Source: Paracoccus wurundjeri (GTDB lineage Bacteria; Pseudomonadota; Alphaproteobacteria; Rhodobacterales; Rhodobacteraceae). From it: 40,255 nucleotides of DNA. The stretch's first letter is position 1; each line of letters starts with the position of its first letter. Under the pieces are notes generated by a model. The model searched no databases. It saw only the letters and a list, made by a program, of their open reading frames with translations, and was not told the origin of the DNA. Shown here in pieces: positions 16,976 through 25,018 of this stretch. Made by a program: the position numbers and the translations under genes. The stretch is taken from NCBI RefSeq assembly GCF_030678915.1, contig NZ_JAUUTZ010000035.1:1-40255 (forward strand), given 5' to 3'.

Positions 16976-18762
16976 CCGACGCGACGCTGAATGACCTGCC
17001 GTCACCCACTCGTACCAGTCTGGCGCAGCGTCTGAAGAATCCTGCGCTGCTGCTTGTGCCTGCCGTGGTCTTTTTGGTGCTGATCTATGTTTTCCCGCTG
17101 ATCGACCTGTTCCGGGTCAGTATGTCGGGTCCTACCTGGTCAGTCTATTTCGAACGTGTCTTCTCGGTCCCGCTTTACTGGGAATCGCTTCTGCGGACGA
17201 TGCAGATCGCCTTCACCGTCGCCTGTCTGTGCGTGGTTCTGGGCTATCCTACCGCCCTGCTGATTCACCGCACTCGGGGCCTGACACAGATCCTGATCGC
17301 GACAGCCGTTATCCTGCCCTATTTCATCGCCATCCTGATACGGACCTACGCGTGGATGGTGCTGCTGGGTCGTAACGGACCGATCAACAAGTTGCTACAG
17401 ACGCTTGGGCTGATCGACGGCCCCATCGGGTTGTTGTTCAACCGGGGCTCCGTTCTGCTGGGCATGACGGCGGTGTTGCTGCCGCTGATGGTGCTGACCA
17501 TCTATGCCTCGGTTTCGCGGCTTGATCAGGGGCTGACGCGGGCCGCGATGGCCTCGGGTGCTGGGCCTCTGGCGGTGTTCTGGCGGGTCTTGCTGCCGCT
17601 GACTCTGCCGGGCATCGGCGCGGGGTTCCTGTTGGTCTTCGTTGCGGGCATCGGGTACTTCATCACGCCGACGCTTCTGGGCGGGCCGGGCGATCAGATG
17701 TTCGCCATGCATATCACCCAGCAAGCCGACTCCATCACCGGAGAGGGGTTCCTGCAGGCGCTTGCGGTCGTGCTTCTGGTGATCACCCTGATCGTGGTCG
17801 GTGTCGCAGGCCGCATCATGGGGTTCGAATTCATCTGGGGCGGGGGCAAGACGGATACCGCCGCAGCCCGCCGCATGCCCACGCCCAAGACCGTCACGCG
17901 CGGGCGGAGGCGTGGCGTCGGCATGGTCGTCGCCGATCTTCTGGGCTGGCCGATCCTGCGCATCATGGGACGCCTGCCCGCCGGCTGGGGACGCTGGACC
18001 GTTCGGGTGATGGGCGGCTGTGTCGTCGCGACGCTGGTGATCCCGATCATCGTGGTGATGATTATCTCTTTCAGCAAGGCCAGTTACCTGACCTTTCCGC
18101 CGCCTGACTGGTCGATGCGGTGGTACGAGAAATTCTTTTCTGACAGCAACTGGATGTCGGCGTTCTGGAACTCGCTTGCCATCGCGTGCCTGTCGGCGGT
18201 GATCGCGGTCAGTCTTGGCGCGACTGCGGCCATGGGCATTGTGCGCAGCGACATCCGGTACAAGTCCGCTTTGATGCTGTTGCTGGTCAGCCCGATGATT
18301 GTGCCGCCGGTGGTGCTTGGGCTTTCGCTGTACAGCCTGTTCCTGAATGTTGGGTTGACCGGCACCTATCTGGGACTGGCGGCGGCGCATGCCATCGGCG
18401 GCATTCCCATCGTCGTGGTGATTGTCGCCGCATCGCTGCAGGCGGTCGATAGGCGACTTGAGCAGGGGGCAGCTGTCCATGGCGCCTCGCCGCTGACGGT
18501 GTTTCGCACCGTCACCCTTCCCGCCATCGCTCCGGGACTAGGCGCGGCGATCTTTTTCGCGTTCCTGCACTCATTCGACGAACTCGTGTTGTCGCTGTTT
18601 CTGTCCAGCCCACGGATGAAGACCCTGCCGCTGATGCTGTGGGCGGATGTCAATTATCAGCTCAACCCGGTGCTGGCCGTCGTCTCGACGCTCGAGGTGC
18701 TGTTGGTCGTGGGCGGTATTATTCTGGCGCGACCCGTGCTTGCCAGAGGCCGGTCTGCCTGA
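16972..18762 (+). CDS. Fused double ABC permease (PotB-PotC-like in one chain)
   Basis: 596-residue membrane protein made of two complete binding-protein-dependent permease domains. The first spans about 15-285 and has the coupling-helix motif around AAMASGAGPLAVFWRVLLPLTLPG. A cytoplasmic linker with many Arg residues follows (about 290-330). The second spans about 340-590 and has EQGAAVHGASPLTVFRTVTLPA and SFDELVLSLFLSSPRMKTLP, a PotC hallmark. It supplies both channel halves that are usually encoded as PotB and PotC. The start at 16972 overlaps the ATPase stop; an upstream start at 16942 would lie inside that gene. It should import a small cationic or carboxylate compound delivered by the binding protein encoded downstream. 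Confidence 0.92.
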   Translation: MTDATLNDLPSPTRTSLAQRLKNPALLLVPAVVFLVLIYVFPLIDLFRVSMSGPTWSVYFERVFSVPLYWESLLRTMQIAFTVACLCVVLGYPTALLIHRTRGLTQILIATAVILPYFIAILIRTYAWMVLLGRNGPINKLLQTLGLIDGPIGLLFNRGSVLLGMTAVLLPLMVLTIYASVSRLDQGLTRAAMASGAGPLAVFWRVLLPLTLPGIGAGFLLVFVAGIGYFITPTLLGGPGDQMFAMHITQQADSITGEGFLQALAVVLLVITLIVVGVAGRIMGFEFIWGGGKTDTAAARRMPTPKTVTRGRRRGVGMVVADLLGWPILRIMGRLPAGWGRWTVRVMGGCVVATLVIPIIVVMIISFSKASYLTFPPPDWSMRWYEKFFSDSNWMSAFWNSLAIACLSAVIAVSLGATAAMGIVRSDIRYKSALMLLLVSPMIVPPVVLGLSLYSLFLNVGLTGTYLGLAAAHAIGGIPIVVVIVAASLQAVDRRLEQGAAVHGASPLTVFRTVTLPAIAPGLGAAIFFAFLHSFDELVLSLFLSSPRMKTLPLMLWADVNYQLNPVLAVVSTLEVLLVVGGIILARPVLARGRSA

Positions 18763-18798
18763 AGTGGCTATGAAGAAAATCCAACGGAGGAGAATGGA

Positions 18799-19875
18799 AT
18801 GCCTGAAATGAAAAAGACGATGGGAGCCGTCCCGGTGCTGGCAATGGCCGCACTGCTTGCCGGACCCGCACTGGCCGAGGGCGAAGTCGTGATGCAGGAT
18901 CCTGGTGGCGCCTATGGCGACGCGCTACAGGAGGTCATGTATGACAGTTTCGAGGACGAGACCGGCATCGATGTCGTGACCGTACAAGAGGCGCGTTCCG
19001 GTCCACGGATCAAGGCGCAGGTCGAGGCCGGCAAGACCGAATGGGATCTGACCTTCATCTTCGATCAGGAAACCAAGCTGCTGGGCGATTGCTGTCTGGC
19101 CGATATCGACTATGACAAGATGTCGGACGAGGCGAAGAAAACACTGGCCAGCATGCCGGAAAACCTCAAGCGGCCCAAAGGTGTCGCATTGCAGGTGATC
19201 GGGGTCGCCATGGTCTATAACACCGACGTCTATTCCGAACAGCAGCCCACGAGTTGGGCGGATTTCTGGGATGTCGAAAAGTTTCCCGGCAAGCGCTGTC
19301 TTCCCGCATGGCCGCGCTTCGTGATGGAAGCGGCGCTGATGGCTGACGGTGTCGCGAAAGAGGACCTGTATCCGGTCGACATGGAACGTGCGCTGAAGAA
19401 GATCGAAGAGATCAAGCCGCATGTATCGAAATGGTGGACGACATCGGCACAGGCCCCACAACTGCTTCTGGATGGCGAGGCGGATATGTGCATGGCTTAT
19501 ACCGGATCGTCCTCGGTTCTCGCGCTCGAAGGGGCACCGCTTGAGGTCGAATGGAACCAGGGCTTCGTCTATTACGACTTCTTTTCGATCCCGAAAGATG
19601 CACCCAACTACGACAACGCGCTGAAGCTGTTGTCATGGCGGATGGACTCTCAGCGTGCGGCCGAACTTACCTCGGTTTATCCGGTGGCTTTGCCCTCGCC
19701 GCTGGTCTACGAGGCGGCTGATCCCGAAATCAGTAAATATTGGGCCAATAATCCCGAAAACCTTGCCAAGGCGATCGAATGGAGCCCAGATTACTGGGGT
19801 GCCGAGTCAGGACAGGGCACGACCACGAATGAGGAATACGGCCAAGAGCAGTTGAACGCACTTCTGTCGCAATGA
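18799..19875 (+). CDS. Periplasmic binding protein, PotD-like
   Basis: 358-residue extracellular solute-binding protein. A Sec signal peptide (MKKTMGAVPVLAMAALLAG followed by PALAEG) is followed by EVVMQDPGGAYGDALQEVMYDSFEDETGIDVV, typical of the PotD/family 1 group. WWTTSAQAPQLLLDGEADMCMAYTGSS is the usual hinge segment. GGAGGAG lies 6 bases before the ATG. It presents the substrate to the fused permease. Homologues bind polyamines, thiamine, phosphonates or other organic compounds, so polyamine specificity is not assured. The neighbouring catabolic operon suggests an oxidisable carbon source. Confidence 0.9.
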   Translation: MPEMKKTMGAVPVLAMAALLAGPALAEGEVVMQDPGGAYGDALQEVMYDSFEDETGIDVVTVQEARSGPRIKAQVEAGKTEWDLTFIFDQETKLLGDCCLADIDYDKMSDEAKKTLASMPENLKRPKGVALQVIGVAMVYNTDVYSEQQPTSWADFWDVEKFPGKRCLPAWPRFVMEAALMADGVAKEDLYPVDMERALKKIEEIKPHVSKWWTTSAQAPQLLLDGEADMCMAYTGSSSVLALEGAPLEVEWNQGFVYYDFFSIPKDAPNYDNALKLLSWRMDSQRAAELTSVYPVALPSPLVYEAADPEISKYWANNPENLAKAIEWSPDYWGAESGQGTTTNEEYGQEQLNALLSQ

Positions 19876-19925
19876 TCCGGTGGCCGATCGGGCGTTCGGC
19901 GTCCTATCTGTCCGTATGAACATCC

Positions 19926-19948
19926 GCGCGGGCCCGCAAGGCCCGCGC
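19926..19948 (+). terminator. GC-rich hairpin after the binding-protein gene
   Basis: GCGCGGGCC (19926-19934) pairs perfectly with GGCCCGCGC (19940-19948) around a 5-base loop. There is no T-run, so it may be a weak terminator or an mRNA-stabilising hairpin that lowers expression of the downstream IclR gene relative to the transporter. Confidence 0.5.
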
Positions 19949-19973
19949 AAACAGGGAGAGACCAGGCCGCGTT

Positions 19974-20729
19974 ATGGACAAGGCATTCATCAAGGGGTTA
20001 CGGCTGATCGAGGAATTGGCGTGCAGCGATCAACCGCGCGGCGTAACCGACCTTGCCAACACGCTTGAGTTGACCAAAAGTAATGTGCATCGCCTGCTGG
20101 CAACGCTGATTTCGCAAGGTTATGTGAGACAGGTGCCTCCGCAAAGCCACTATGCCCTGACCACGCGCATCTGGGAACTGGGCAGCCACGTGATCCGGCG
20201 TATGGACCTGACGCAGATCGCGCGACCGGCGATGACTCGTCTTGCCGAGCAGACCGGAGAAACAATTCACCTGTCCGTTCTGGATGGTTCAGATGTCGTC
20301 TATCTGGACAAGATCGAAAGCGCGCACCACATTCGTGCGCATACCAGCGTCGGGTCTCGTGCGCCAGCCTACACGGTCGCTACTGGAAAAGCGATGTTGG
20401 CTCGGATGCCCGACGATTATCTTGAGCGATTCGAAGGGCGCATGGAGCGTTATACTGATACCACGCGCACCTCGCTTGCTGAATTGCGCGAGGATATTCG
20501 ACTAATACGGGAGCAGGGCCACACGATCGTGCCGGAAGGCGAATGGCGAGAAGGTATCGCGGCCTGCGCGTGCGCAATTCTGAACCGGACGGGTGATCTT
20601 GCCGGAGCGATCGGCATGTCCGGCCCGGATTCCAGGATCAAGCGCAAGCAATTGAAGGAAGTTGCGCCGCTGGTCATGGAAGCCGCGCGTGCCATCTCGA
20701 CTTCCCTCGGTTATGCGCCGCGCGATTGA
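19974..20729 (+). CDS. IclR-family transcriptional regulator
   Basis: 251-residue regulator. The N-terminal winged helix-turn-helix (about 5-65) contains TDLANTLELTKSNVHRLLATLISQGYV. The C-terminal effector domain (about 80-250) shows ETIHLSVLDGSDVVYLDKIES, the GSRAPAYTVATGKAMLA motif and ACACAILNRTGDLAGAIGMSGP. GGGAGAG lies upstream of the start. It is the last gene of the transporter operon and the best candidate to bind the two operator copies at 15642-15658 and 15798-15814. IclR proteins act as repressors or activators and respond to small organic acids. Confidence 0.92.
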   Translation: MDKAFIKGLRLIEELACSDQPRGVTDLANTLELTKSNVHRLLATLISQGYVRQVPPQSHYALTTRIWELGSHVIRRMDLTQIARPAMTRLAEQTGETIHLSVLDGSDVVYLDKIESAHHIRAHTSVGSRAPAYTVATGKAMLARMPDDYLERFEGRMERYTDTTRTSLAELREDIRLIREQGHTIVPEGEWREGIAACACAILNRTGDLAGAIGMSGPDSRIKRKQLKEVAPLVMEAARAISTSLGYAPRD

Positions 20730-20845
20730 GATCGCAAGAAAACTCACAAGAAAATCGGATGACCGCCTGCACTGACACGAATTGTTCACCGACGGCATGT
20801 GGCGTTCCGGACAAAATGGCCGAACGATCCCTGTCATCTTGCCGC

Positions 20846-21094
20846 TCAGCGTTTCTTGTTCGACTGCGACAGGACCGATCCGGCCAGCGATTTCGTTGTG
20901 GCGCTGTACTTCGAGCTAGGCAGGGCCTGCAGAGTGCGATCTTCCATCCGCGCGCCTGTCTGCTTGGTTGTCCCGGCCTGCGCCAGCGCCGACCCCGCGA
21001 TGCTGCGTGCGGTTGCCGAAGCGTTCGGGTTGCTGAGGATCGAACCTGCCTTCGATGTCATACCGCCCGAAGTGCCCTTGGTGTTCTTAGACAT
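20846..21094 (-). CDS. Small Ser/Ala/Thr/Lys-rich protein with an internal repeat
   Basis: 82-residue protein, predicted start ATG at 21094 with GGAG upstream. It has no signal peptide, no Cys and a basic end (SNKKR). Two related segments are visible: NASATARSIAGSALAQ and KYSATTKSLAGSVLSQ, identical or similar at most positions. Small proteins of this composition occur in alphaproteobacterial accessory DNA, but I know of no proven function. The periodic Ser/Ala pattern and the internal duplication argue that it is a real coding sequence. It lies alone, antisense to short spurious ORFs. Confidence 0.65.
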   Translation of the reverse strand: MSKNTKGTSGGMTSKAGSILSNPNASATARSIAGSALAQAGTTKQTGARMEDRTLQALPSSKYSATTKSLAGSVLSQSNKKR

Positions 21095-21402
21095 GGTATT
21101 GCTCCAATACGTGACTGACACCACATCTCGCAAATGTTCGCTTTTTGTTCAAATATATTCCGCAAAACATAGTGCTAGACAGGCCTGACAGGAACAAGCA
21201 GCGCGATCTTTTACAGGCGGGGTAAGATCCCGGTACCGCAAGATCGCCGATAGGCAACTTCTGACAGAGCACCTTGACAGACACATGGAAGAATACGTCC
21301 GTGAAGGGAGTCGTTCGCCATGCCCTGCCTGAAGGTTTGAGAAGCGGACATTATAGGCATATCATGCTAAGTCTGTGCGCGTTTCCAATAATCAGCGAAC
21401 AT

Positions 21403-21939
21403 ATGATGTTTAAGCCTAATGAAATCCTGATCCTGACCGGAACTCCGGGTTCTGGTAAAACGACTGCGGCCAATATCATCGCGCAGCTGCCTGAAAGCCC
21501 CAAGGTCCACCTGCACTCGGACGACTTCTGGCACTTTATCAAGGCTGGTGCGATAGCGCCGTGGAAACCCGAGGCTCATGGGCAGAACGCAACTGTAATG
21601 GAGGCTCTGGCAGGAGCGGCGGCTCGCTATGCCGAAGGCGGATATTTCGTTCTTGTGGATGGCATCATTGGCCCCTGGTTTCTTGATGCATTTAGAAATC
21701 TTAAATCCGTTATTCATTATATCGTCCTTCGCCCGGATCTGGACGAGGCAATCAGGCGGTGCCTGGCGCGAGGTGGGAATACCCTAACGGATCCCGGTCC
21801 AATCTCCGCTCTGCACCAGCAGCTCGGAAACTTGGGACCGCTGGAGCGCCATGCGCTTCCCGTTGCAGGTATGAGTGCCGATGAAACTTCCGATGCGATC
21901 AAAGGCGCGGTCGAAAGCGGGCATTTTCGGTTGAGATAG
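21403..21939 (+). CDS. P-loop nucleoside/small-molecule kinase-like ATPase
   Basis: 178-residue protein if started at the ATG at 21403 (ATG at 21406 also possible; an ORF continues upstream to 21274 without family-like sequence). Walker A GTPGSGKTT lies close to the N-terminus and is followed by HSDDFWHF, then YFVLVDGIIGPWFLD, which resembles the Walker B/substrate region of AAA_33, gluconate-kinase-like and chloramphenicol-phosphotransferase-like kinases. It probably phosphorylates a small molecule in the cytoplasm. The neighbours give no clue, and no good ribosome site is visible. Confidence 0.7.
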   Translation: MMFKPNEILILTGTPGSGKTTAANIIAQLPESPKVHLHSDDFWHFIKAGAIAPWKPEAHGQNATVMEALAGAAARYAEGGYFVLVDGIIGPWFLDAFRNLKSVIHYIVLRPDLDEAIRRCLARGGNTLTDPGPISALHQQLGNLGPLERHALPVAGMSADETSDAIKGAVESGHFRLR

Positions 21940-22192
21940 GCAGGAGCGAAAGGTAGCAACGGGCTCTTTTATGTCGATCCCTGCAAGACCTTTGAACGGC
22001 AGCTTCAGATAGTGCACCATCGAACGGGGCACATGGAATCGGTCCAGCACAGGAGCCGCTCGCCCCTTTCGGCCGGAAGGTCTGGGTAGCGGACGAACCT
22101 GTCATTCATGGGAGAGTGAGCATCCGCCGATTCTTTGCGGCTAAAGCTAAACTCAATCCATCGTATGGCGCGCCTAAGGCTCGCCGTTGCAT

Positions 22193-22211
22193 TATCCTCC
22201 TGGGGAGGATA
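22193..22211. promoter_or_regulatory. Palindromic operator before the CsoR/RcnR-type gene
   Basis: TATCCTCC (22193-22200) and GGAGGATA (22204-22211) form a perfect 8-bp inverted repeat around TGG, 10 bases before the start codon. A G/C-tract palindrome flanked by TA is the operator style of the CsoR/RcnR family, so this is probably the autoregulatory site. The right arm may also serve as the ribosome site, which is about 12 bases from the ATG. Confidence 0.6.
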
Positions 22212-22221
22212 TTTCATTCAT

Positions 22222-22482
22222 ATGACAAATCAGCATCGCCATACAACTCACCCCAAGCTCGTTGCCCGACTGAAACGCGCCGAGGGACATCTGCGCTCGG
22301 TGATTGGGATGATCGAAGCGGAACGCCCTTGTCTCGATATTGCGCAGCAGCTTCAGGCCGTCGAAAGTGCGATCAGGAACGCGAAGCAGGCGTTGATCCA
22401 CGATCACATGGACCATTGCCTGGATGCGGATGGTTCCGAACAGGACCGGGTCGAACTGAAGACAATCGCTCGCTATCTCTGA
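22222..22482 (+). CDS. CsoR/RcnR-family metal-sensing repressor, InrS-like ligand set
   Basis: 86-residue all-helical repressor. Counting from the ATG at 22222, the family fingerprint positions hold His5, Cys37, His62 and Cys66, with the same spacing as the four nickel ligands of InrS (His21, Cys53, His78, Cys82). CsoR would have no His at the first position and RcnR would have His at the last. The tract PKLVARLKRAEGHLRSVIGMIE is the family signature. It should repress the downstream efflux gene, 8 bp away, and release DNA on metal binding. Nickel is the best guess; copper or cobalt remain possible. The operator palindrome is just upstream. Confidence 0.85.
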   Translation: MTNQHRHTTHPKLVARLKRAEGHLRSVIGMIEAERPCLDIAQQLQAVESAIRNAKQALIHDHMDHCLDADGSEQDRVELKTIARYL

Positions 22483-22489
22483 GGTCGCC

Positions 22490-23809
22490 ATGCTAACTAT
22501 CCTCGCTGACCGCACCTACCGACACCTCTTCATGGCCCAAATCACTGCTCTTCTGGGCACCGGGCTCGCGACCGTCGCGCTCGGATTGCTGGCCTATGAC
22601 CTGGCCGGAGACGGGGCCGCGATGGTGTTGGGAACCGTGTTCACCATCAAGATGGTTGCCTATGTCGGGATCGCGCCGATCGCGGGCGCTTTCGCCGAAC
22701 GCGTAAACCGTCGCCGCCTTCTGGTGTCGCTTGATCTTGTGCGGGCAGTATCGGCGCTGGCACTACCTTTCGTGACCGAGATCTGGCAAGTCTATGTGCT
22801 GATCTTCCTGTTGCAATCGGCCTCGGCGGGGTTCACGCCGACCTTTCAGGCGACGATCCCGGATGTGCTACCCGAGGAGGATCGCTATACCCGTGCATTG
22901 TCGCTTTCGCGATTGGCCTATGATCTGGAGAACATCGTCAGTCCGACGCTCGCGGCGCTCTTGCTGGCGGTGATGAGCTACAACTCGTTGTTTCTGGGCA
23001 CGGTCGCAGGGTTTCTCGGTTCTGCGCTGCTCGTTCTCTCTGTGCTGTTGCCAAGCCAGAAAGCACCCAAGCCACGCGGGATTTATGATCGGACCACACG
23101 TGGGATCCGCATTTACCTGGCAACCCCACGCCTGCGCGGCCTTCTGGCACTCAACCTCGCAGTATCGGCTGCGGGGGCCATGGTGCTGGTCAATTCCGTG
23201 GTCGCCGTGCGGGGGCTTCTGGGCCTCTCTGACAGCGCTCTTGCCTGGACGATGTTTGCCTTCGGTGCGGGTTCCATGATGGCCGCGCTCTTGCTACCCC
23301 GCTTGCTGGACAGGATTCCTGACCGCCCCGTCATGCTCGCGGGAGCGATGCTGATGGTTGTCACCCTACTTGGCCTAGCCGGGGTGACAGCAATCACAGG
23401 ATTGCATTGGAACATGCTTCTCGCCACATGGTTTCTCGTCGGCCTCGGCTATTCGTCGGTGCTCACGCCCTCGGGGCGCCTGCTGCGCCGCTCTGCCCAT
23501 CCGGAGGATCGGCCAGCGCTCTTCGCTGCGCAATTCGCCCTGAGCCATGCCTGTTGGCTGATTACCTACCCGCTCTCGGGTTGGCTGATGACGCAGTTCG
23601 GTATAATCCCGGCGCTGTTGGCACTTGCCGGCTTTTCCGGGATTGGCATCGCTATCAGCCGGGTGCAATGGCCCGCCAAGGAGAGCGGGGAGATCGAACA
23701 TACCCATGAGAATCTACCGCTGGATCACCCGCATCTGAAAGGGTGCCGGACACATAGCCATGAGCTTGTGATTGACGACCTCCACCCCCGTTGGGCGAAC
23801 CAGTTTTGA
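22490..23809 (+). CDS. MFS efflux pump with His-rich C-terminus, NreB/NrsD-like
   Basis: 439-residue major facilitator with about 12 membrane helices. The segment GAFAERVNRRRLLVSLDLVRA is the loop 2-3 motif A region. The last 39 residues form a soluble tail with 7 His and 1 Cys, including EHTHEN, DHPHLKGC and THSHELVIDDLHPRW. Nickel exporters NreB and NrsD share an MFS core with a His-rich tail. It is co-transcribed with the metal-sensing repressor, which supports divalent-metal export at the inner membrane. The exact metal is inferred from the regulator. Confidence 0.82.
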   Translation: MLTILADRTYRHLFMAQITALLGTGLATVALGLLAYDLAGDGAAMVLGTVFTIKMVAYVGIAPIAGAFAERVNRRRLLVSLDLVRAVSALALPFVTEIWQVYVLIFLLQSASAGFTPTFQATIPDVLPEEDRYTRALSLSRLAYDLENIVSPTLAALLLAVMSYNSLFLGTVAGFLGSALLVLSVLLPSQKAPKPRGIYDRTTRGIRIYLATPRLRGLLALNLAVSAAGAMVLVNSVVAVRGLLGLSDSALAWTMFAFGAGSMMAALLLPRLLDRIPDRPVMLAGAMLMVVTLLGLAGVTAITGLHWNMLLATWFLVGLGYSSVLTPSGRLLRRSAHPEDRPALFAAQFALSHACWLITYPLSGWLMTQFGIIPALLALAGFSGIGIAISRVQWPAKESGEIEHTHENLPLDHPHLKGCRTHSHELVIDDLHPRWANQF

Positions 23810-24086
23810 TGGTCGAAAAAGTTGAAGCGGATGGCAACAAAGGGCTCGGAGCCGCCTTACGGCAATGCGGCGCTGTTTCCTGACCGGTCGATCCGGATTT
23901 GCGCCGGTTGAATGCCGGTAGGCAGCTCGAACTCGACATTCATGCCGATCGCAGTATGGCACAGAGCCCATTGCCCGAACGGGCGGCTATGCTGCCTCTC
24001 TCATGAACAGGCACTTGCGACCCGTTTGCCTTTCGGTGCGGGCTATGATTGATTGCGGCCGTTTGCGGAAAATGAAGGAACACGCC

Positions 24087-24353
24087 ATGAACGAGAAAGT
24101 ATTCCACCGACGAATTGCATGCACCTATCCGAGCGGAGAGAGCGTCTTCGTTGAAGAGCTCTTACCCAACCATGATACCCTCAATGCCGGCCCAGAATAT
24201 AAATTGCTACCCAGCAACGAACCGGTCACCTGGGTAGAAGAGCGAAAAGTCTTCCAGATACTATCACGCCGCCTCGATATCAGCCCGAAGAACGAATTCT
24301 CTCCTGCACATCCAGAGAATGTGAAGGCCGGGCTGCGGCTGCTTTATGGATAA
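24087..24353 (+). CDS. Hypothetical small protein
   Basis: 88-residue protein of unknown function. The ATG at 24087 has GAAGGA upstream, better than the ORF's earlier in-frame start at 24003. It is soluble, mildly charged, with no signal, membrane helix or metal motif. It begins MNEKVFHRRIACTYPSGESVF and ends with VKAGLRLLYG. I do not recognise a family. The codon use looks real but there is no operon partner. Confidence 0.5.
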   Translation: MNEKVFHRRIACTYPSGESVFVEELLPNHDTLNAGPEYKLLPSNEPVTWVEERKVFQILSRRLDISPKNEFSPAHPENVKAGLRLLYG

Positions 24354-25018
24354 TTCTTAAAAGCGCCTGTCACCATCGATATAACCACAGACATCCTCTG
24401 TCCGTCATGAGTTGATCGCGGCCGGTTGCTCAATGCATTCTGTTGTGTGTCGCGATCAGGAAGCGTCCTGAGAATTGCCTGGGGAGAAGCCAAGCCCAGC
24501 CGAATGTCAGGACGCTACCGAATTATGATATGAGAAAGCCTCGCTCCGAATGATCGGGGCGGGTGCTCGCTGCCGGTTGCGACTGGAAAAAACGTCGGTG
24601 CGACATAAATCGAGCTGACCCCTGAAGAGCGCCAAGAAATAACAACGGCATTCTCAGCCGCAGAGGGGGATTGCTACAGTGAAGTCGGGATGCGCGAATT
24701 ACGAGGGTGAACGTTCCGGCCGCAACCTGGAGGTTTGGAGTAGCACGGATATCAACAGCATTCTCCGCCACGGCACTTTCTGGGCAGAGCGTCGGTTGAG
24801 TAAAGTGTGGTTGCAGGCGTTTTAGCTGGACCAGTTCGTCGTGTGGTAGCGGGTGGGGGTGACGTGTTCATGCGCCCCGTATAACCGCATGGATTCGCGA
24901 AATGAATCCTCTGTCATCAGAGCTGTGCAGCAACGCCGCGCAAATGCCCCGGAGCGTGCTGGTGTTTCTTGCTTTCGTCGTGCTGCAGCTGCAGCGGTTT
25001 CTCGAAGGCGGTGACCGA
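24354..25018. other. Non-coding stretch with a nested inverted repeat
   Basis: About 660 bases without a supportable gene. Short reverse ORFs (such as 24523-24771) have no recognisable features. The stretch includes the nested inverted repeat at 24462-24516. It looks like a junction between unrelated accessory blocks. Confidence 0.5.
24462..24516. repeat. Nested inverted repeat
   Basis: AGCGTCCTGA (24462-24471) pairs perfectly with TCAGGACGCT (24507-24516). Inside, CTGGG (24479-24483) pairs with CCCAG (24495-24499). The fold is a long hairpin with an internal loop, not followed by a T-run. It could be a palindromic repeat or a remnant of a mobile-element end. Confidence 0.5.

Noticed and set aside
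17395..18480. 361-codon reverse frame rich in His, Arg and Gln
   Set aside because: Antisense to the fused permease; the composition is a mirror of membrane codons.
23869..23960. Reverse-strand fragment with NVEFELPTGIQPAQIRIDRS
   Set aside because: Looks protein-like but is short, has no clear start context and was not recognised; it may be a gene remnant.
24523..24771. 82-codon reverse ORF
   Set aside because: No ribosome site, no recognisable motif, and composition like the surrounding non-coding DNA.
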